Shown piece after piece: positions 1 through 12,180 of a stretch of DNA of 64,000 nt. Within the stretch, counting starts at the first letter, position 1; every line of letters starts with the position of its first letter. Below the pieces are notes generated by a model. That model searched no databases. It was not told the origin of the DNA and was given only the letters and a program-made list of their open reading frames with translations. Source of the stretch: Agelaius tricolor (Eukaryota; Chordata; Aves; Passeriformes; Icteridae); NCBI GenBank assembly GCA_023055355.1, contig JALJCS010000001.1:79648881-79712880 (forward strand), written 5' to 3'. Position numbers and translations under genes: made by a program.

Positions 1-725
1 TTTTACTGGAATATTCCAACTGTCTCTTTTCTTCACAAACTATAAAGGGACAGAAATAAATGGACTGGAAAACATCATTTAACAGTGTTTCTGTCCCTTG
101 CTTATGCAATGACTCTTGCCTTCTCTTCAGTTGTTTGAGGGAGGTTCTTGGGGTTTTTTTGCTGGCAGATTCAGCCTGCACAGAGCCACAAATAACTCAC
201 TAGATTTGAAGGGTGACCTTGCTCTGCTCACAAATGCTGCTCCTTTTCCCAGCAGGAGCAGAAGACAGGAAGCCAGCAGCAGGAAAAGCTCCAGAAGTGT
301 GGGTGGGATAGATGGATTGAAGAGCACTGATTAAGGGTGAAGAGGGTGCAGGGTCAGCAGTTACTGTGCAGTATCAAAGGAAAAAGGGAGGATGTACCAT
401 TTGCAATGCATTAAAGGCACTTATCAAGGTGAGAGAGATAATGTGGGAGGAGGGGTGACACTTAGAAGTATTGGTGAGAACAGATTTTGTAGTGGGGCTC
501 TGGCAAAGTGGAGAATATCAATTAACAAGGTTAAAAGCAGAAGGCTGGAAGGAGGCAGATCAAAAATCAAGATGGAAGAGAATGCACAGTATCTGTGAAA
601 CAGGAGAAAGGTGAGCACCAACTCATGTGGGTTCCTGGTGATGTCCCAAAGCCTGCTGGCAGTGAGTGTTCTCAGCTCTGTTCCTCGTTTGGCTTCTATA
701 AAATGATGGTGGCTTGGCTTTGTGG
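1..725. other. Non-coding stretch, nothing recognised
   Basis: No reading frame here resembles a protein, and no repeat family is recognised. The plus strand is purine-rich from about 340 to 600, which by itself keeps short frames open on both strands (68 and 65 codons). I take those frames to be chance. Confidence 0.6.
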
Positions 726-800
726 GTTCACAGGATTATTCAGGTTATTAATGGAAGGGGCCTCATGAGATCATCTAATCCTTGGCCTCATCTTCCCTTC
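726..800 (-). repeat. Probable CR1 LINE 3'-end fragment
   Basis: The order of short blocks (GGATTATTCAGGTTA, then GGAAGGGGCCTCATGAGATC, then ATCTAATCC) follows the reverse complement of the 3' untranslated end of avian CR1, where a line like 'ggttggaaggggcct...gagatcatctagtcc' is typical. Only about 60-70 bases are preserved and the octamer tail is lost. It is a short, old, 5'-truncated copy. Chance similarity cannot be excluded from sequence reading alone. Confidence 0.42.
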
Positions 801-2484
801 TCCCTCTCTGCCTCATCTGGTTAAAGCTTTTCTGTCTCATGTGTAGTGCTACCACAACGGTTTTGAGCAGATCTGCTCTGTTACAAATAATAAAACCCTG
901 TTACCCAGAGGGCTCAGGCATGTTGTGGATGCACAACATCAACATCTCAGCACCTATGCAAGGGAAGAAAGGCAAACACAAGCAAAGAGGATGTACATTT
1001 CCTCTGACTTTAGTGTGGTTGCATCCATGCTTGTGATGCCTAAATTCCCTGTGTAGCTGCAAACTTCTGAGTTGCTTGCTTGATGCCCCATTCCTGGTCC
1101 TTCTGTACAAACTTCATCACAGACATGATGCCAGTGAGAGGGGAAGTGCTGTACACACATCTTGGGCCGTGGAAGAGCTTTGCATCTCAGCCTCTGCTCG
1201 GAGGCAGATAAATATGATTCCTGAATGTAGCACTTGCTTTCTGAGAGCAAGCAGCCAGCTTCCCAAAACTACCCACCAGCTTCAGGAGAGCTGTGTTGCC
1301 TTTGTGTCTTGTATTACTATTTTCTTATTTTCATGATAACGTTTGTTTTCTGAGATTTGATAGGATATTCCTGTAAAATACCACAATTATTGCTTTAAAA
1401 ACATGATTCCCTGCCATAGTCAGCAGGGCAGATGGGTTTGGAAGAAACCAGCTGTGCCTAGAAGGTGAAAAAACTCCTTCCCAGGAGGAAGGGGGGAAGT
1501 GTTCCAGAAGGAATAGGGTGTGCTTCATACTAAAATATCAGGGTCATCAACATGGAGAGGAAGGTGGAACAGTGATTCTCCTCTCAGCTGGGTTGGAGCA
1601 GCAGCAGTGATTGCCCATCCCTTCCCTTGTCCCTCACCAGTCCCATGGGAGGCTGGCAGCACTCTCTGTCCAGGAGACACCATTTCAGAGAGCTTTGCTG
1701 AAGGACCAGGGCAGTCCCTCTCAGGGGTGCTCATTGGGCCTGTTGGAGAGGATTTATTGCTGCAAAAAAGCTTTTCTAACTCTTCTTCTGTTCTGGGGAA
1801 TTATGCTCTGGAAAAGTAAAATATATATATTGTATGGAGAAGAAGGACACTGCTCTTTTGCTTTCTGACATCTATTAATTTATTAAATTCCCTTTTTCTC
1901 CTCAAAGTGAGCTTTGTTTAAGGGTGCCCAGGAATGAGACAGATAAACACATGCCCATACATCTATGGAAATAGTACCAGTGGTCATACTCATCATTCTT
2001 TCTGAAAAGTTTATTCCCTTCTCCATCCACTGTGGATGACTTTTAAAGAGAAAACATAATTTGCTCTAGGCAGGATAAAAGGCCTTTTTCTGTGAGCTAA
2101 GTCTTTCAAGTGCTTTTGGTGGGCCACAGTTAATGAAGCACAAAAGAATAATCATAGGCTGTTATGAGCCAAAGTGCTGTGATTTTCTCAATCTCACTCC
2201 ACTTGATCTGAAAAAAAAAATCTTGCTGGAAGAAAAAGCTTACATGTGAATGTTAGCTACCATGACTGCTTAAACCTGGATGCAACATGCACACAATTTT
2301 TCATATTAGAAATATGTATTCCCTTCCACCTCCTTTTTCTCTGTTTTCTGCAAAATGAAAAGGGGATAAAGTTAGCATCAATTCAAATTTTGAGGATTAT
2401 TAAAATTTGGAAGGATGGGTTCATCTACCCTGAGCATTTTTGGCTCCGATGCAGGGACCATTGGAAATATTGGGGCAGAAAAAC
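801..2484. other. Non-coding stretch, nothing recognised
   Basis: Several frames of 60-99 codons occur on both strands, mutually overlapping and without recognisable domains. There is an A-run at about 2210-2220. No repeat family is recognised. Confidence 0.6.
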
Positions 2485-2602
2485 AAGACCCCCAACAAAA
2501 AATCCCAAAACCAATTAAATGAACCAAAACTATCAAAACCCAGCCAAACAAACAAACAAACAAAAACAACAAAAGCCAACCAAACAAACAAAACCCCAAG
2601 CA
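2485..2602. repeat. A/C-rich low-complexity tract with (CAAA)n
   Basis: The plus strand is almost entirely A and C, with a (CAAA)n core near 2545-2563 and a second one near 2580-2592. It may be an expanded poly-A tail of an old retroposed copy or simple low-complexity DNA. No retroelement body is recognised on either side. The frames running through it on both strands (Lys/Asn/Thr-rich on plus, Phe/Leu/Trp-rich on minus) are artefacts of this composition. Confidence 0.8.
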
Positions 2603-4548
2603 AAATCAAAATCCTAAGGACTTTCTGCCTGATATTTCATTCTGACTGTGAAGAAGCTGCCAGATGTGTTTTTAGAAATACAGCACTCTGGGCTGCTCTT
2701 CACTACTCAGAGAGATTTTTCCAGGATACTTCATTATCTCAGGCAGACAAGTGGCTGAGCAAAGGCTGAGTGACTTACTGTAAAACAAAAACCTTTCAAA
2801 AGTAGAAAGATTATGTTTGCATGAGCCTTCACTGAGAGGCTTGAGCATTCACAGTCCTTGCATGAGAGCCAGGCTCCAGCTGAGGGGCAGCAGATGTCAT
2901 TGCACAGCTATAATCTCAATTATAATTTATCATTCAGGTCACAATAACATGAGTGACTGAGAATTTTTGTTCAGTGCAGATTCATAGCCACACAAACAAA
3001 ATATTTTTAAAAAAATCTTGTTGGCATCCCCTAAGGTTTTAACTGCATCTTTTAAATTTTATAGATATATTTCATACAGGCAGCAGAAATGGATTGTGGC
3101 CTTTGCTGAGAAGAAATACTGGTACCTCTTGCTTTGCCCTTGACCCTTCTGTGTGATATATTCATCAGTTTACAGAGGTATACTGAGATGTCTCTGCTTC
3201 TCCTTCCTAACTAATCCAGTTCTGCACCAGTACCACTGTAAAACTGTCTCTCCAGAGCCAGACCTTCCTCATCCAGAGATTTTCTTTGTCATGCTCACAC
3301 ATCTTCATGTGTGGTGTTTTTTGTATTGTAGCTTTAATAAACTCTCACAGGAATGTACCTGTGACTTTGAGCACAGCTCTGCTGCCAGCCATCTAACAAT
3401 AATCTCCAATGGTACTCTGGCATCTGAAATTACTACTTCAGGAATATTTGAATTTCTCCCAATCCTATCACTCTGGGCCAGCTATATGGGAATTAGTTAC
3501 ATTTCCCAAAATATCAATATCAAGTTAAAAGACATCTGTATATTGGTTCTGTGTCTTGACTTGGGGCTGGGAGTTCAAATATTTACAGACTTCCACTTTG
3601 TAAGACTCTTTCTATTATGGAAATAAATGTGCCAATTTAAAGTAAGAGCAAATTAATGAGATGAAGAGCTCAGAATGTTTCTCCAAATAAAGGAAGCACT
3701 AAAATTTTATTAGGCATGTAGGTGCAGTTAATGTTAACAAACTAACACAATTTTGATCCAGCCTGGTGTATCCTTGCTATCCAACCACAGAGCACTGAGC
3801 AGTCTGGTGTATAATGGCACCAGTCCCATTTTACCTGGGTTACAATTCCTCTTGCATATCTTTCAAGCAATCATCTCTCCAACAGATACTGAGGATCATG
3901 CAAATGTAGTTTTGCTTGATTGGAAATCCAGAGGTCCCAGCACATTGTTGCATTTTGGAGCTGACAGATGATCCAGAGATAATAAAACAATAGAGAGATA
4001 GAGATAATAGTACAAACAAATACAAATAGAGATAATAACACAAACTCTTTCACTGCATAATTAATTTGGTAATGTTCAGATTTTTTTTTTTGTCATATCA
4101 GGTCAAATTTTTCACTTTGGACATAGTGTGTCTTGTGAGTCCACCAAGCTTTTATCTGAGCTCCACTCCTCTTCAGCCCTTGCTTTATACCCCACATAAG
4201 TTTCTAACTGTGATAGTCTCTCTAAATGAACTTGCAAGTAATTGATTGAACAATAGGTGAATTAAGCTATTTTTTAGCTAAGTCCCTATATATCAAACCA
4301 GAATATATCTTTACTAATATGTTCTACACCTTTGGAAGAGTGTAGATGGAACTAATTTTCTAATGATTGGACATTCCCAGCCTCATGCCACTGGCCACCA
4401 TCTTACACAGGAATCTCCTGAAACAGTTTTCACTTGCCATTTTGAATACTGCTATGTGGGAAATTCTTAGAATCTGCAGAAATAGAGGGAAGTTTTACTA
4501 GAAATACTTGTCTGCTAACCAAACAATTCCCAAATTGAAGCACTAAAA
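2603..4548. other. Non-coding stretch with a short GATA-rich tract
   Basis: A 157-codon frame at 3153-3626 has no recognisable motif and no codon pattern suggesting selection. At 3975-4035 the phrase AGAGATAATA and variants recur three or four times, giving a degenerate GATA-rich tract. An 11-base T-run lies near 4081. No gene is supported. Confidence 0.55.
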
Positions 4549-4721
4549 CAGGTTGCCCAGAGAAGCTGTAGAGATCCCATCCCTGGAAATGTTCAAAATC
4601 AGGTTGGATGGGGCTCTGAGCAACCTGGTCTAGTGGAAGGTGTCCCTGCCTGTGGCAGGTGGGCTGAGAACTGGATGATCTTTAAGGTCCTTTCCTACCC
4701 AAACCATTCTGCAATTCTATG
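4549..4721 (+). repeat. CR1 LINE 3' end (5'-truncated copy)
   Basis: Sequence from GGTTGCCCAGAGAAGCTGTA through GGTTGGATGGGGCTCTGAGC and AACCTGGTCTAGTGGAAGG to ACCATTCTGCAATTCTATG matches the well-known CR1 3' untranslated region in order and spacing. CR1 is the dominant bird LINE. New copies are usually severely 5'-truncated and end in short repeats of ATTCTATG rather than poly-A. The copy ends at 4721 in one intact ATTCTATG preceded by a decayed unit. It has no coding capacity and is in sense orientation. Confidence 0.95.
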
Positions 4722-7072
4722 AAATGCTCCCAGGAACAGCAGCAGCAGTTGGATGGAAGTCCCAGATGTTATTTCCCTGATTTGTTCTGATTCAACCTCG
4801 TACAATTTGAGATCTTGCTAAACCATCTCAGTTGTTTGAGTTTCCCAGGAGAGCTAAATCAAAATTCAGCCTTCAAATCCTGCCTTTGATACCAACTGCG
4901 GAATTAGCAGGGAAAGCAAAAATAACAGGAACAAGTCCTATCACCCCACAGCTGGATGAGCAAATCTCTTCCTTCCCAAAGCTTAGCCTGCTAGAATAAC
5001 AAGAGTTTTATTGCCTGCAGCCTCTTCTCCAGGGAAGTCCTTTCTTGCAGTAATACAGACAGCAAGCTGAGAGGAGGATCAGGCTGATTGTGTTTATCCT
5101 GTTATTTTTCTTCTGTTATCCTTTATATTGCATGGTCCAGGAAACAGAATTGGGGTGTTATCAGTTCAGAGCCTACCAGAAACATGCTGAAACAGGTTTG
5201 GCCATTCAGAAACACGAACAAAGTATTCCTGACTCCTGTTATTTTTTGTATTTTGTGGCCCACAGAAGGCCAAACCTAAATGTGAAATATTAAATTAATG
5301 TGGAAACATTTAAAAAGAAGGTTCAGTGTGCCCTTGCCACGCAAATAACGACAAGAAATGATCCTGTAAGCCTCTGGGTCATTCAGGGATGTTTCTAACA
5401 CCTTTCTTTACCACTACAGAGGCATACATTAATATCAACATCCTTAGTGTCAGACCAATCTGATCTGGCAAATCTAATATTTTTTGTTTCCTGAATTCCA
5501 AAACACTCTTCTGACCTTCCAGATTCATTCCAATATGACGAATTAACACATCTCAGTACTTTTTCTTTTGTTGAGTTAACAAGCACTGAGGCCTGTTTTT
5601 GTGACAAAGGTAAATCATTCCTCCTTCCACTGTGATAATTAATGGTGTCCTCCACCAGTACAGGCTCACAGCAGCCCTGTCACTTTCTATGACTGGTACA
5701 ATTATGATCAGCATTAGAGAGAACATTCCTGCTTTTCTACTGGGACTGCTGAGGATGAATGGATGCTATTAAAAACAGTAATTGATGTGTACAGAACTAT
5801 TCATCAGCGTCTGTTAAATGCTTAGTCTTATATATTGGATAGTTGGTGATGTTTTAAATTCTGCCTTGAACCTTTCAATGTAATGTCACTGTCTTTGTGA
5901 AAGTCTGAAGAGGCACATTAGCTAGAAACTGCAGAAAGGCATACTTTAGTCAAACTCTTTGATAGGTATTTTGGGATTTCACTGTGTAGTCCCTCTGGGT
6001 CCTGTGGAATCAGGCTTGCTTTGCAATGTCCCTCATAATTTACTGAAATATGACTTATCATGTTTCAAAACATCTGTAGGCTGTTAAAATCTGCTGCTGT
6101 TATTTCAAGCCTACAATCTCAGGCCCTGGAGACCTTCCTACATGCACAGTATGGCCTGTAACTGCCTTCCTGGCGTGGTCTGTCTGGAAGGAACAGCTCC
6201 AGGGCTGCCTCCTGCTTTAGCAGCTTTGAAGTTATGATTTTGGAGGTATTAGGCCTTCCTTCAGAAAGTCTCTGAGCCCTTCACTTCTACACTGAATACT
6301 CTGTAGTTTGCAGCCATGGTAGAAGAAGACAGTTGTGTCTCTGGATGAAGTTAAAGATATTAGGGCAGGGATTCCTTGAGCTACTAAACCATGTAAATTT
6401 ACACTTTTCTGTGGAAGCATCCATAAATGTACTGAGGCTTCTAAGCTCCAAGCTCCCAATTACCTCCCAGTAGAAGCTGGTAGCTGGAGACTGTAGCAAA
6501 CTCTTCATTTCTTGGCTGCCCATGAGGGCTGGGGGAGCATCTCCCCGTTCTCTTTGGATGTTTCCTGAGGCAGCATCATCCTGCTGGGCTGGAGCAGCCT
6601 GTGCCCAGCTTCTTCCCTGGGTCCCAGGGCAAGGTGTGGCTCTGGGGTGGCAGAAGGGTCCTTCTGCAAGTGCAGCTAATGCCAGTGAGGAAGGAGGTGT
6701 ACCTGAGGTAGCAGAGAGCACAGAAGGAAAATGTTCAGCCAAGAGTTAGGGAAGACCAGTACAGACACTGCTGATGGGTGTGCAGGACCAGAAAAGGATT
6801 TATGGGGATTTATCACTTCTGTAGAGAAGAGTATTAGCAAAGACTTATTTTCTGAAGCTGTGATTAGAGGGAGACTCCTCAGCATTGGCTGATGGTCTCT
6901 TGGGTCTGGAATGATTCTCAGGGTTTGAAAGAGCAAAGAGGAGATTACAAAGACAAAGCCCCAGTGGAGACCTTGACAAATTGTTCAGCATGTGGTCTCT
7001 GAGCCCCTGGAAAGACTGAGGACATGGAACAAGCACTGGCTGAGGAAATGACTGCAAGAGGACACACACCAA
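4722..7072. other. Non-coding stretch, locally GC-richer at 6480-6740
   Basis: No repeat or gene is recognised. At 6480-6740 GC content rises and long frames open on both strands (151 codons minus, 75 plus), but CpG is scarce, so this is not a CpG island. The minus-strand frame is Ala/Pro/Ser-rich without a domain. Confidence 0.5.
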
Positions 7073-7272
7073 CCCCCCCCCCGGCCCCAGGCTGTTGCAG
7101 CAAGAGCCATCATAGAAACAGAGCCACATTCCTGAGAGCTGCACATCCCTCATCACTCAGCCCTGCACCCTCAGACACAACAAAGCTCTTCCTGTACCTT
7201 ATCCCATGCCTCTGAGCTGACTGAATAGTTTACAATTCCTATTTCAAACCTGTCTTTTTTTTTTTTTTTTTT
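7073..7272. repeat. C10 run and T18 run
   Basis: Ten consecutive C at 7073-7082, preceded by a short CA repeat, and eighteen consecutive T at 7255-7272. Both are simple homopolymers and are prone to length error in assembly. The T-run could be the tail of a minus-strand retroposed copy, but no such body is recognised after it. Confidence 0.85.
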
Positions 7273-8269
7273 AGGAGGAAATGATTTCATAGGGAAGAGG
7301 TTGCACAGAGCTCACATTTTTTGAGAAACTGTCTTGACAGCCATCCCAAATATATTTTTGGTTAGGTTTATTTCAAGTAGCAGATATGACCTAAGGTCTC
7401 ATTCAAGTCAGAAAAAACAGCCCAGGAGAGGAACTGATAAAACACATCTGAAGGCATACACAGAAGTTGCAGGGATGTGATGATCCTGAGAAGGCTCTTG
7501 AGATGTACCTGTTTCTGTAGGTGGTGGTAATGAGGAATATTACTGTCCCACCCATATCACTGATTCCATGTGGGTTATTTCCAGTCTTTCCACTGGAAAA
7601 ATAACTTCATGTGGCACAACTGAGTACTTTCAGTCCATAAAGAGAATATGTCATGATCCCCAAGGATAGCATGCATGAGACCCAGACCCTCTATTAACCT
7701 CTGCTTCCAGCTCACCACATGTCTGTGGCTGAATCCCTCATCCTGTTGTGCTTCTGTCTCTCTTTGTGTATTTGTGGCTTTTTATTTTTCTGGGTTAGTC
7801 ATAAGCTCCTTAGGATCCACAGCCCTAGACTTGCAAGCCTTGTGTCTCTACAGCACCCAATGTACCCCAGACACATCCACCATCCTCAGGGCAGTGGTGA
7901 TGGCACAGTGATGCCAAGGGGATCTGGAAAGAGAGGGGCCACTGCTGCTTTCTGAAACTGAGATTGGTGTGTTGGAGTCTCCTGCACCTCCATTATTTTA
8001 AATGGAATGCTTTGCTGACTGCTGTGCTCAAAAATACATCAAGTAAATGGGTAAGGGAACTATTTTAAAGAATCCCTAACTTGTCACACTTCTTCATCTC
8101 AAACTGGTTGACCTTGAGGGTATCAAACACATTATTTATGTAGGTTAAGGTCATGCTGAAAGTGAGATTTCCTAGTCTTGGAGTAGAAGGGATGTTGGAT
8201 GACTTAGGTGCTTACTCACTGAATTCACATATCCACTTCTAACCCTGAGCAACTACTCAGTCAGTCACA
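7273..8269. other. Non-coding stretch, nothing recognised
   Basis: Two overlapping 78-codon plus-strand frames at 7675-7955 lack motifs. No repeat is recognised. Confidence 0.55.
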
Positions 8270-8800
8270 AGGGGCAATGCAATAATTTTAAAATGCTAAA
8301 ACAATGCAAAGAGCTAACTTTAAAAATTATAGCTAGATGATTCACAAATGGAAATAAATAAGTACACAACATAAATTATGCATTGCAGTAATTTGTTCAG
8401 CTACAATAATAATGGTATTGTGGGTAGGGATAGCTACTCTTATAACCTGTACAAAAGAAAAGAAGTTGTACCGTAACAAAAATATCCCCAGGAAATTAAT
8501 GCTTATTTAGATTTGACATTACAAATAATTTTGCAATTTTATTTCCCTCAGAAGGTATGTGGCATCTTTTTAAAAGCAGCCACAACATTACACTCCCCTT
8601 TGCCAGCCCCAAACAGGGAATCCTGGAGGCAGGCCATTAATAATGTAAAAAGTCTTGTGTGAAATTCATAAGTCTTTCTGAAACTGTGAGATCAATCAGA
8701 TGCTATAGCTTTAGATAAAAGTATGAATTTCCAGATTCTGTATTGCCATGTTGTTGCTGCCTCTGAATTTACTGATTTTACTTTACAATAAATTGTGACT
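8270..8800. promoter_or_regulatory. Candidate conserved non-coding element
   Basis: This is AT-rich, repeat-free sequence with many A/T-core words of the kind bound by homeodomain factors (AATTAATG, TTAATAAT, ATTATGCA). It keeps a CpG (GTACCGTAAC at about 8467-8476) in an otherwise CpG-depleted region. This is an impression from texture only; comparison with other bird genomes would decide it. Confidence 0.25.
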
Positions 8801-9236
8801 CTAGGTCTCTGACACCACCAAGGTTTGCTTCCTATCATGCCCAGGCCTCTCTGCCAGTATTGTGCCGGTGGAAGGGGTTTTAAAACAAGCCTAAGTCAGG
8901 CTCCAAAGAGGAAAATAAATGGAATTGTTTTAAGCAAGAAGTCTCTGAAAATGTACTATCCTTGTAAATGTGGCTTGGCAGAGCCCCACTGTGTACAAAC
9001 AGTGGATTCTTCACCAGCTGCCTGGGACCATTAATCCTCCCAGCCCTGCAGGGTCTTACAGGTGAATTGCCCTTGCTCTTACCTCATGGCCCACCTGGGC
9101 TGCATAGGAGAGGTTTCAGCTTCAAAAAGCAAGATTAAACCTTGTGCAATCCTCTCACAGGGCTGTGCACACATAGCTCTCCTGCATCCCATTCTGGCTC
9201 ACTAAACCACAGCAGACAGAACAACACTAATAACAC

Positions 9237-9254
9237 TTTTTTTTTTTTTTTTTT
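9237..9254. repeat. T18 homopolymer
   Basis: Eighteen consecutive T. No retroposon body is recognised next to it. Confidence 0.9.
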
Positions 9255-9499
9255 CTGTGCAATATATTTTGTTTTGTTCCAGGAAAATCAGGATAAAACC
9301 AGCATTTGTTAAAGAGAACACATAGGAAAAACTTTCAGAAAGTGCATCTGATCAATATCTTTTCTGGGTCTTGTTTTGAAAGAAAAACTGAAAAATGTCA
9401 AAGGAAATATTTGAAAATAATGAGAAAATATTTATTTCCTCCAACATTCTTTCTGTAGAAAAACCCCAGTAATGTTGCTCAGGTGTTGCCCACAATCTA

Positions 9500-9960
9500 T
9501 GCTGTGCTGGTGTAGGGAGACAGAACATAAGTAAATAAAGGGAGTTAGAAAGTGATCTTAAGTGATCTTAAAGAGTTGCAGCTGAGCCAATTACTAAGGA
9601 TTAGGAGCAGGCTTGATTTTTAACAGGCCACAGCTGTAGCCAATCAGAAGAGTGTTATAAAAGAGTGGATTGGTTGGTTGAGGGGAACTGGAGTCAGTTG
9701 GCTGCTGTGAGGACAAGGAAGAGTCAGTGCCTGGAGGAGCTGCCTACAAGAAACATCAAGGAGGTATGGAACTCTGGCAATATGGAACCCTTGCAATGCA
9801 ATGATAATGTGCTGGAGCTGGGTGACAGGAGAGCTGCCCATGCTCACTGGAGAGCTCCTAGTGCAGTGGTGCCAGCTGTTCCCACAGCACAGCTGTGGCC
9901 TTGCAGGACATGGAGTGGCACCTGCTATGGCACAGTGCTGCTGCTGTCCAAATGGTGAAG
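9500..9960 (+). mobile_element. LTR-like promoter block, probable endogenous retrovirus LTR
   Basis: The segment has the layout of a solo LTR. There are two CCAAT boxes (9587-9591 and 9640-9644), a TATAAAAG box (9656-9663), then about 300 bases of downstream sequence. Each CCAAT box sits just after a CAGCTG E-box, so CAGCTG(T)AGCCAAT is present twice, 53 bases apart. A short direct duplication (AGTGATCTTA, twice) lies just upstream at about 9551-9570. I believe this is a repeated family of songbird genomes, but I cannot name it or place the TG...CA ends, so the boundaries are approximate. An alternative is a genuine single-copy promoter of a non-coding RNA. Confidence 0.45.
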
Positions 9961-10051
9961 CTGCTTCTTCCCCAATGGCTCATCATTCTCAGCAACACCT
10001 GCCTCACAGTTCAGGGGTCACAAATTCAGCCTGCTCCTCCCTTATACCCAC

Positions 10052-10087
10052 AGCATTCCCAGTGCTCCCAGCACTCCCAATGCTCAT
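10052..10087 (+). repeat. 9-bp tandem repeat, four units
   Basis: Units AGCATTCCC, AGTGCTCCC, AGCACTCCC and AATGCTCAT stand head to tail. They are degenerate, so this is an old minisatellite seed. It lies about 90 bases after the LTR-like block and may be part of it. Confidence 0.75.
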
Positions 10088-11999
10088 AACATTTCCCTTC
10101 CATTGTAATGGAATAGAGAGCTTTCATCATTGAGTCCAAACAGAGAATAAGCACATTAAGGGAATAGATTGGCAATAACTGAGGCCCTAACGTTTTGTGG
10201 CAAGAATTAAATATCCCAACTACCATTACACTGAGATCCTATTTGTTTTATCTACTTATTAGTCTGAGACAACAAACGGTGCCAGGACCAGCTTGCTGTG
10301 CCACCCTGGCACAGACTAGCCCTGAGTCTGGAGAGGAGCAGAGCCAGGCTTGGCGAGGGGAGTGCAATAGCACAGCATGGCCTGGCCATGTCAGTCATGT
10401 CATGCTCTCCCCTGCTTCAAAACAGGCCCTGCACTGAAACAGAAGCTGCATAAGGAACACCAGAAGATCCTCCCGTGCCAACCCATGAACACTTCCATAG
10501 GAATTGCCTGGGGTGATGGACAGACCTGCAGCTGTGACCCTCCCACCAAGGTGACCTTCCTACCATTGTTCAATTTACTAAGGGGAATGTGGCTGGTTTT
10601 GGCAGAAGAAAAGTAAAGAATCAGTGACACAGGACACAACCTGTGGCTAAAAATGCTTGAGAGAGTGGCAGTGAAGGAGAGGTGGAGACTGCAGAAACTC
10701 CAGGTGAAAGGAACACAGTAACAGGGTTTGCAAAGAGCTTTAGAGGAGTAGAGGCTGCTGTTGATAAATGTAACAGATATTGGGGAAAACAGGAGATTTT
10801 TTATTTAAATGTTCTTGGGATCCAGATGCAATTTTTTTTTGAGTGGGGATCACCCAGCAGTCTTTCCCTTTCACTTCCATCCCTGCCTCTTCCAGTCACA
10901 CCAGTGATTCAGATCAACTGCAAATAGTGCCTGATGGATTAACTCTGAGCATCAGTGTGACAGTGAAAGCTTTCTGTTAACCTTCAGATGAGCAGCTCCT
11001 GGGAGAAACTAAGCTGCCTCTCAGCCAGAAAGTAAACTAAAGTAAAATAAAGTTTCTCTCCCAGTAAACTAAACAAGATGAGGAACTGGGCAGTGCTGGC
11101 ACATGTCTGTCCATTCTGCAATCAAATTTGTGGGATTTCTGGCTCATCCCTGATACAGCTGTAGGGCAGGACAGCTGCCAGAGGGTGACTGAGCAGGATC
11201 TGTCTCTCTACACAGGATGGATGCTGGGGATAGCAGAGTCAGCTGTACAGGTGCAAGCCAAGTCATGCCAGTCACCCTTCAAACCAGACAATGTTCTGAG
11301 CAGGGAGTGAGTTATTCACTAATGTGCATAGAGGATATTTAAGAAAAAAGCTTTAATTCATGTTTGCATGTATCAGGACAGCAGCAGAAGGCCAGCTCTT
11401 CTTTACAGAGTGGTTCTCTGCTGCCTACAAAAGCCATGCTACAGAAAGCTAGTTGAACCAAAGCATCAAATGGAGACTTGATTCCTTCCATCATTTTGTA
11501 TGGCCTTCACCTGGGTAAAAACAGTTATTGAAACCTTTTTTCCCCCCTGCCTTAGTTTCTCATAATGAATAAAAAAATCCCCATAGAAATGCCATCTATG
11601 AAAGATGGCAAATCATTCAAATATTGCCCAAATTGGAAAAAAACCCCAACGACTACAAAACCTCACAAACAGAAAAAATGTACAGTATTACATAACACAG
11701 ATTCTTGTGTCCTACTTTGCTCAGCTATTTTTCTCCAAGAGTAGAGCCTCTATTCTGTATATGGTTACCTCTTTAAAGGAGGCTATTCACCCATCTTCCC
11801 ATGACCTGAAAAACATAGTAAAGTGTCTTTCTTTTTCCCAGCAGCTCAGTGTTCACAGTTTTCACAATGCTTATGATATTATGTTACAAAGGCTTTTTCG
11901 TTACTCCCAGTGCTTTGATTAGAAAAGCTGCTTCTTCATACATAAGGTTGCAAGAACTTTAGGTGTTTCTGGTCTATGTGAGCAGTGGAACATGTAAGA
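10088..11999. other. Non-coding stretch, nothing recognised
   Basis: Frames of 60-105 codons occur without domains. There are no clear repeats apart from short A- and T-runs. Some of the first 300 bases could still belong to the LTR-like block upstream. Confidence 0.5.
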
Positions 12000-12180
12000 T
12001 TTTGTATGATATGATTTTTGAATAAAAATGCAGTGCCATTCACTGTACTTAAAGGAACATTAATATCAAATGAAAACTGCTTACAATAATCAAATTTAAT
12101 ATCTATTTAATGAGGAGGAATTTCATGATCAGCAATTAATTATAAGTAGGAGTTAAGAACATGCAAATAAACATAGATGT
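12000..12180. promoter_or_regulatory. Small candidate regulatory block with POU octamer
   Basis: It contains the octamer ATGCAAAT (12161-12168) close to CAATTAATTAT, a classic homeodomain-type core. It is repeat-free. This is suggestive only. Confidence 0.2.

Noticed and set aside
2378..2769. Overlapping frames of 109 codons (plus) and 73 and 62 codons (minus)
   Set aside because: They are produced by the A/C-rich low-complexity tract, which lacks stop codons by composition.
3153..3626. 157-codon plus-strand frame
   Set aside because: No recognisable motif; hydrophobic text is expected from AT-rich DNA, and there are no flanking gene signals.
6480..6740. CpG island candidate
   Set aside because: GC content rises but CpG dinucleotides stay rare; the same holds for 36770-37000, 37830-37950, 56800-57020 and 62070-62400.
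6287..6742. 151-codon minus-strand frame
   Set aside because: It is in a locally GC-rich patch, Ala/Pro/Ser-rich with no domain, and other frames are open opposite it.
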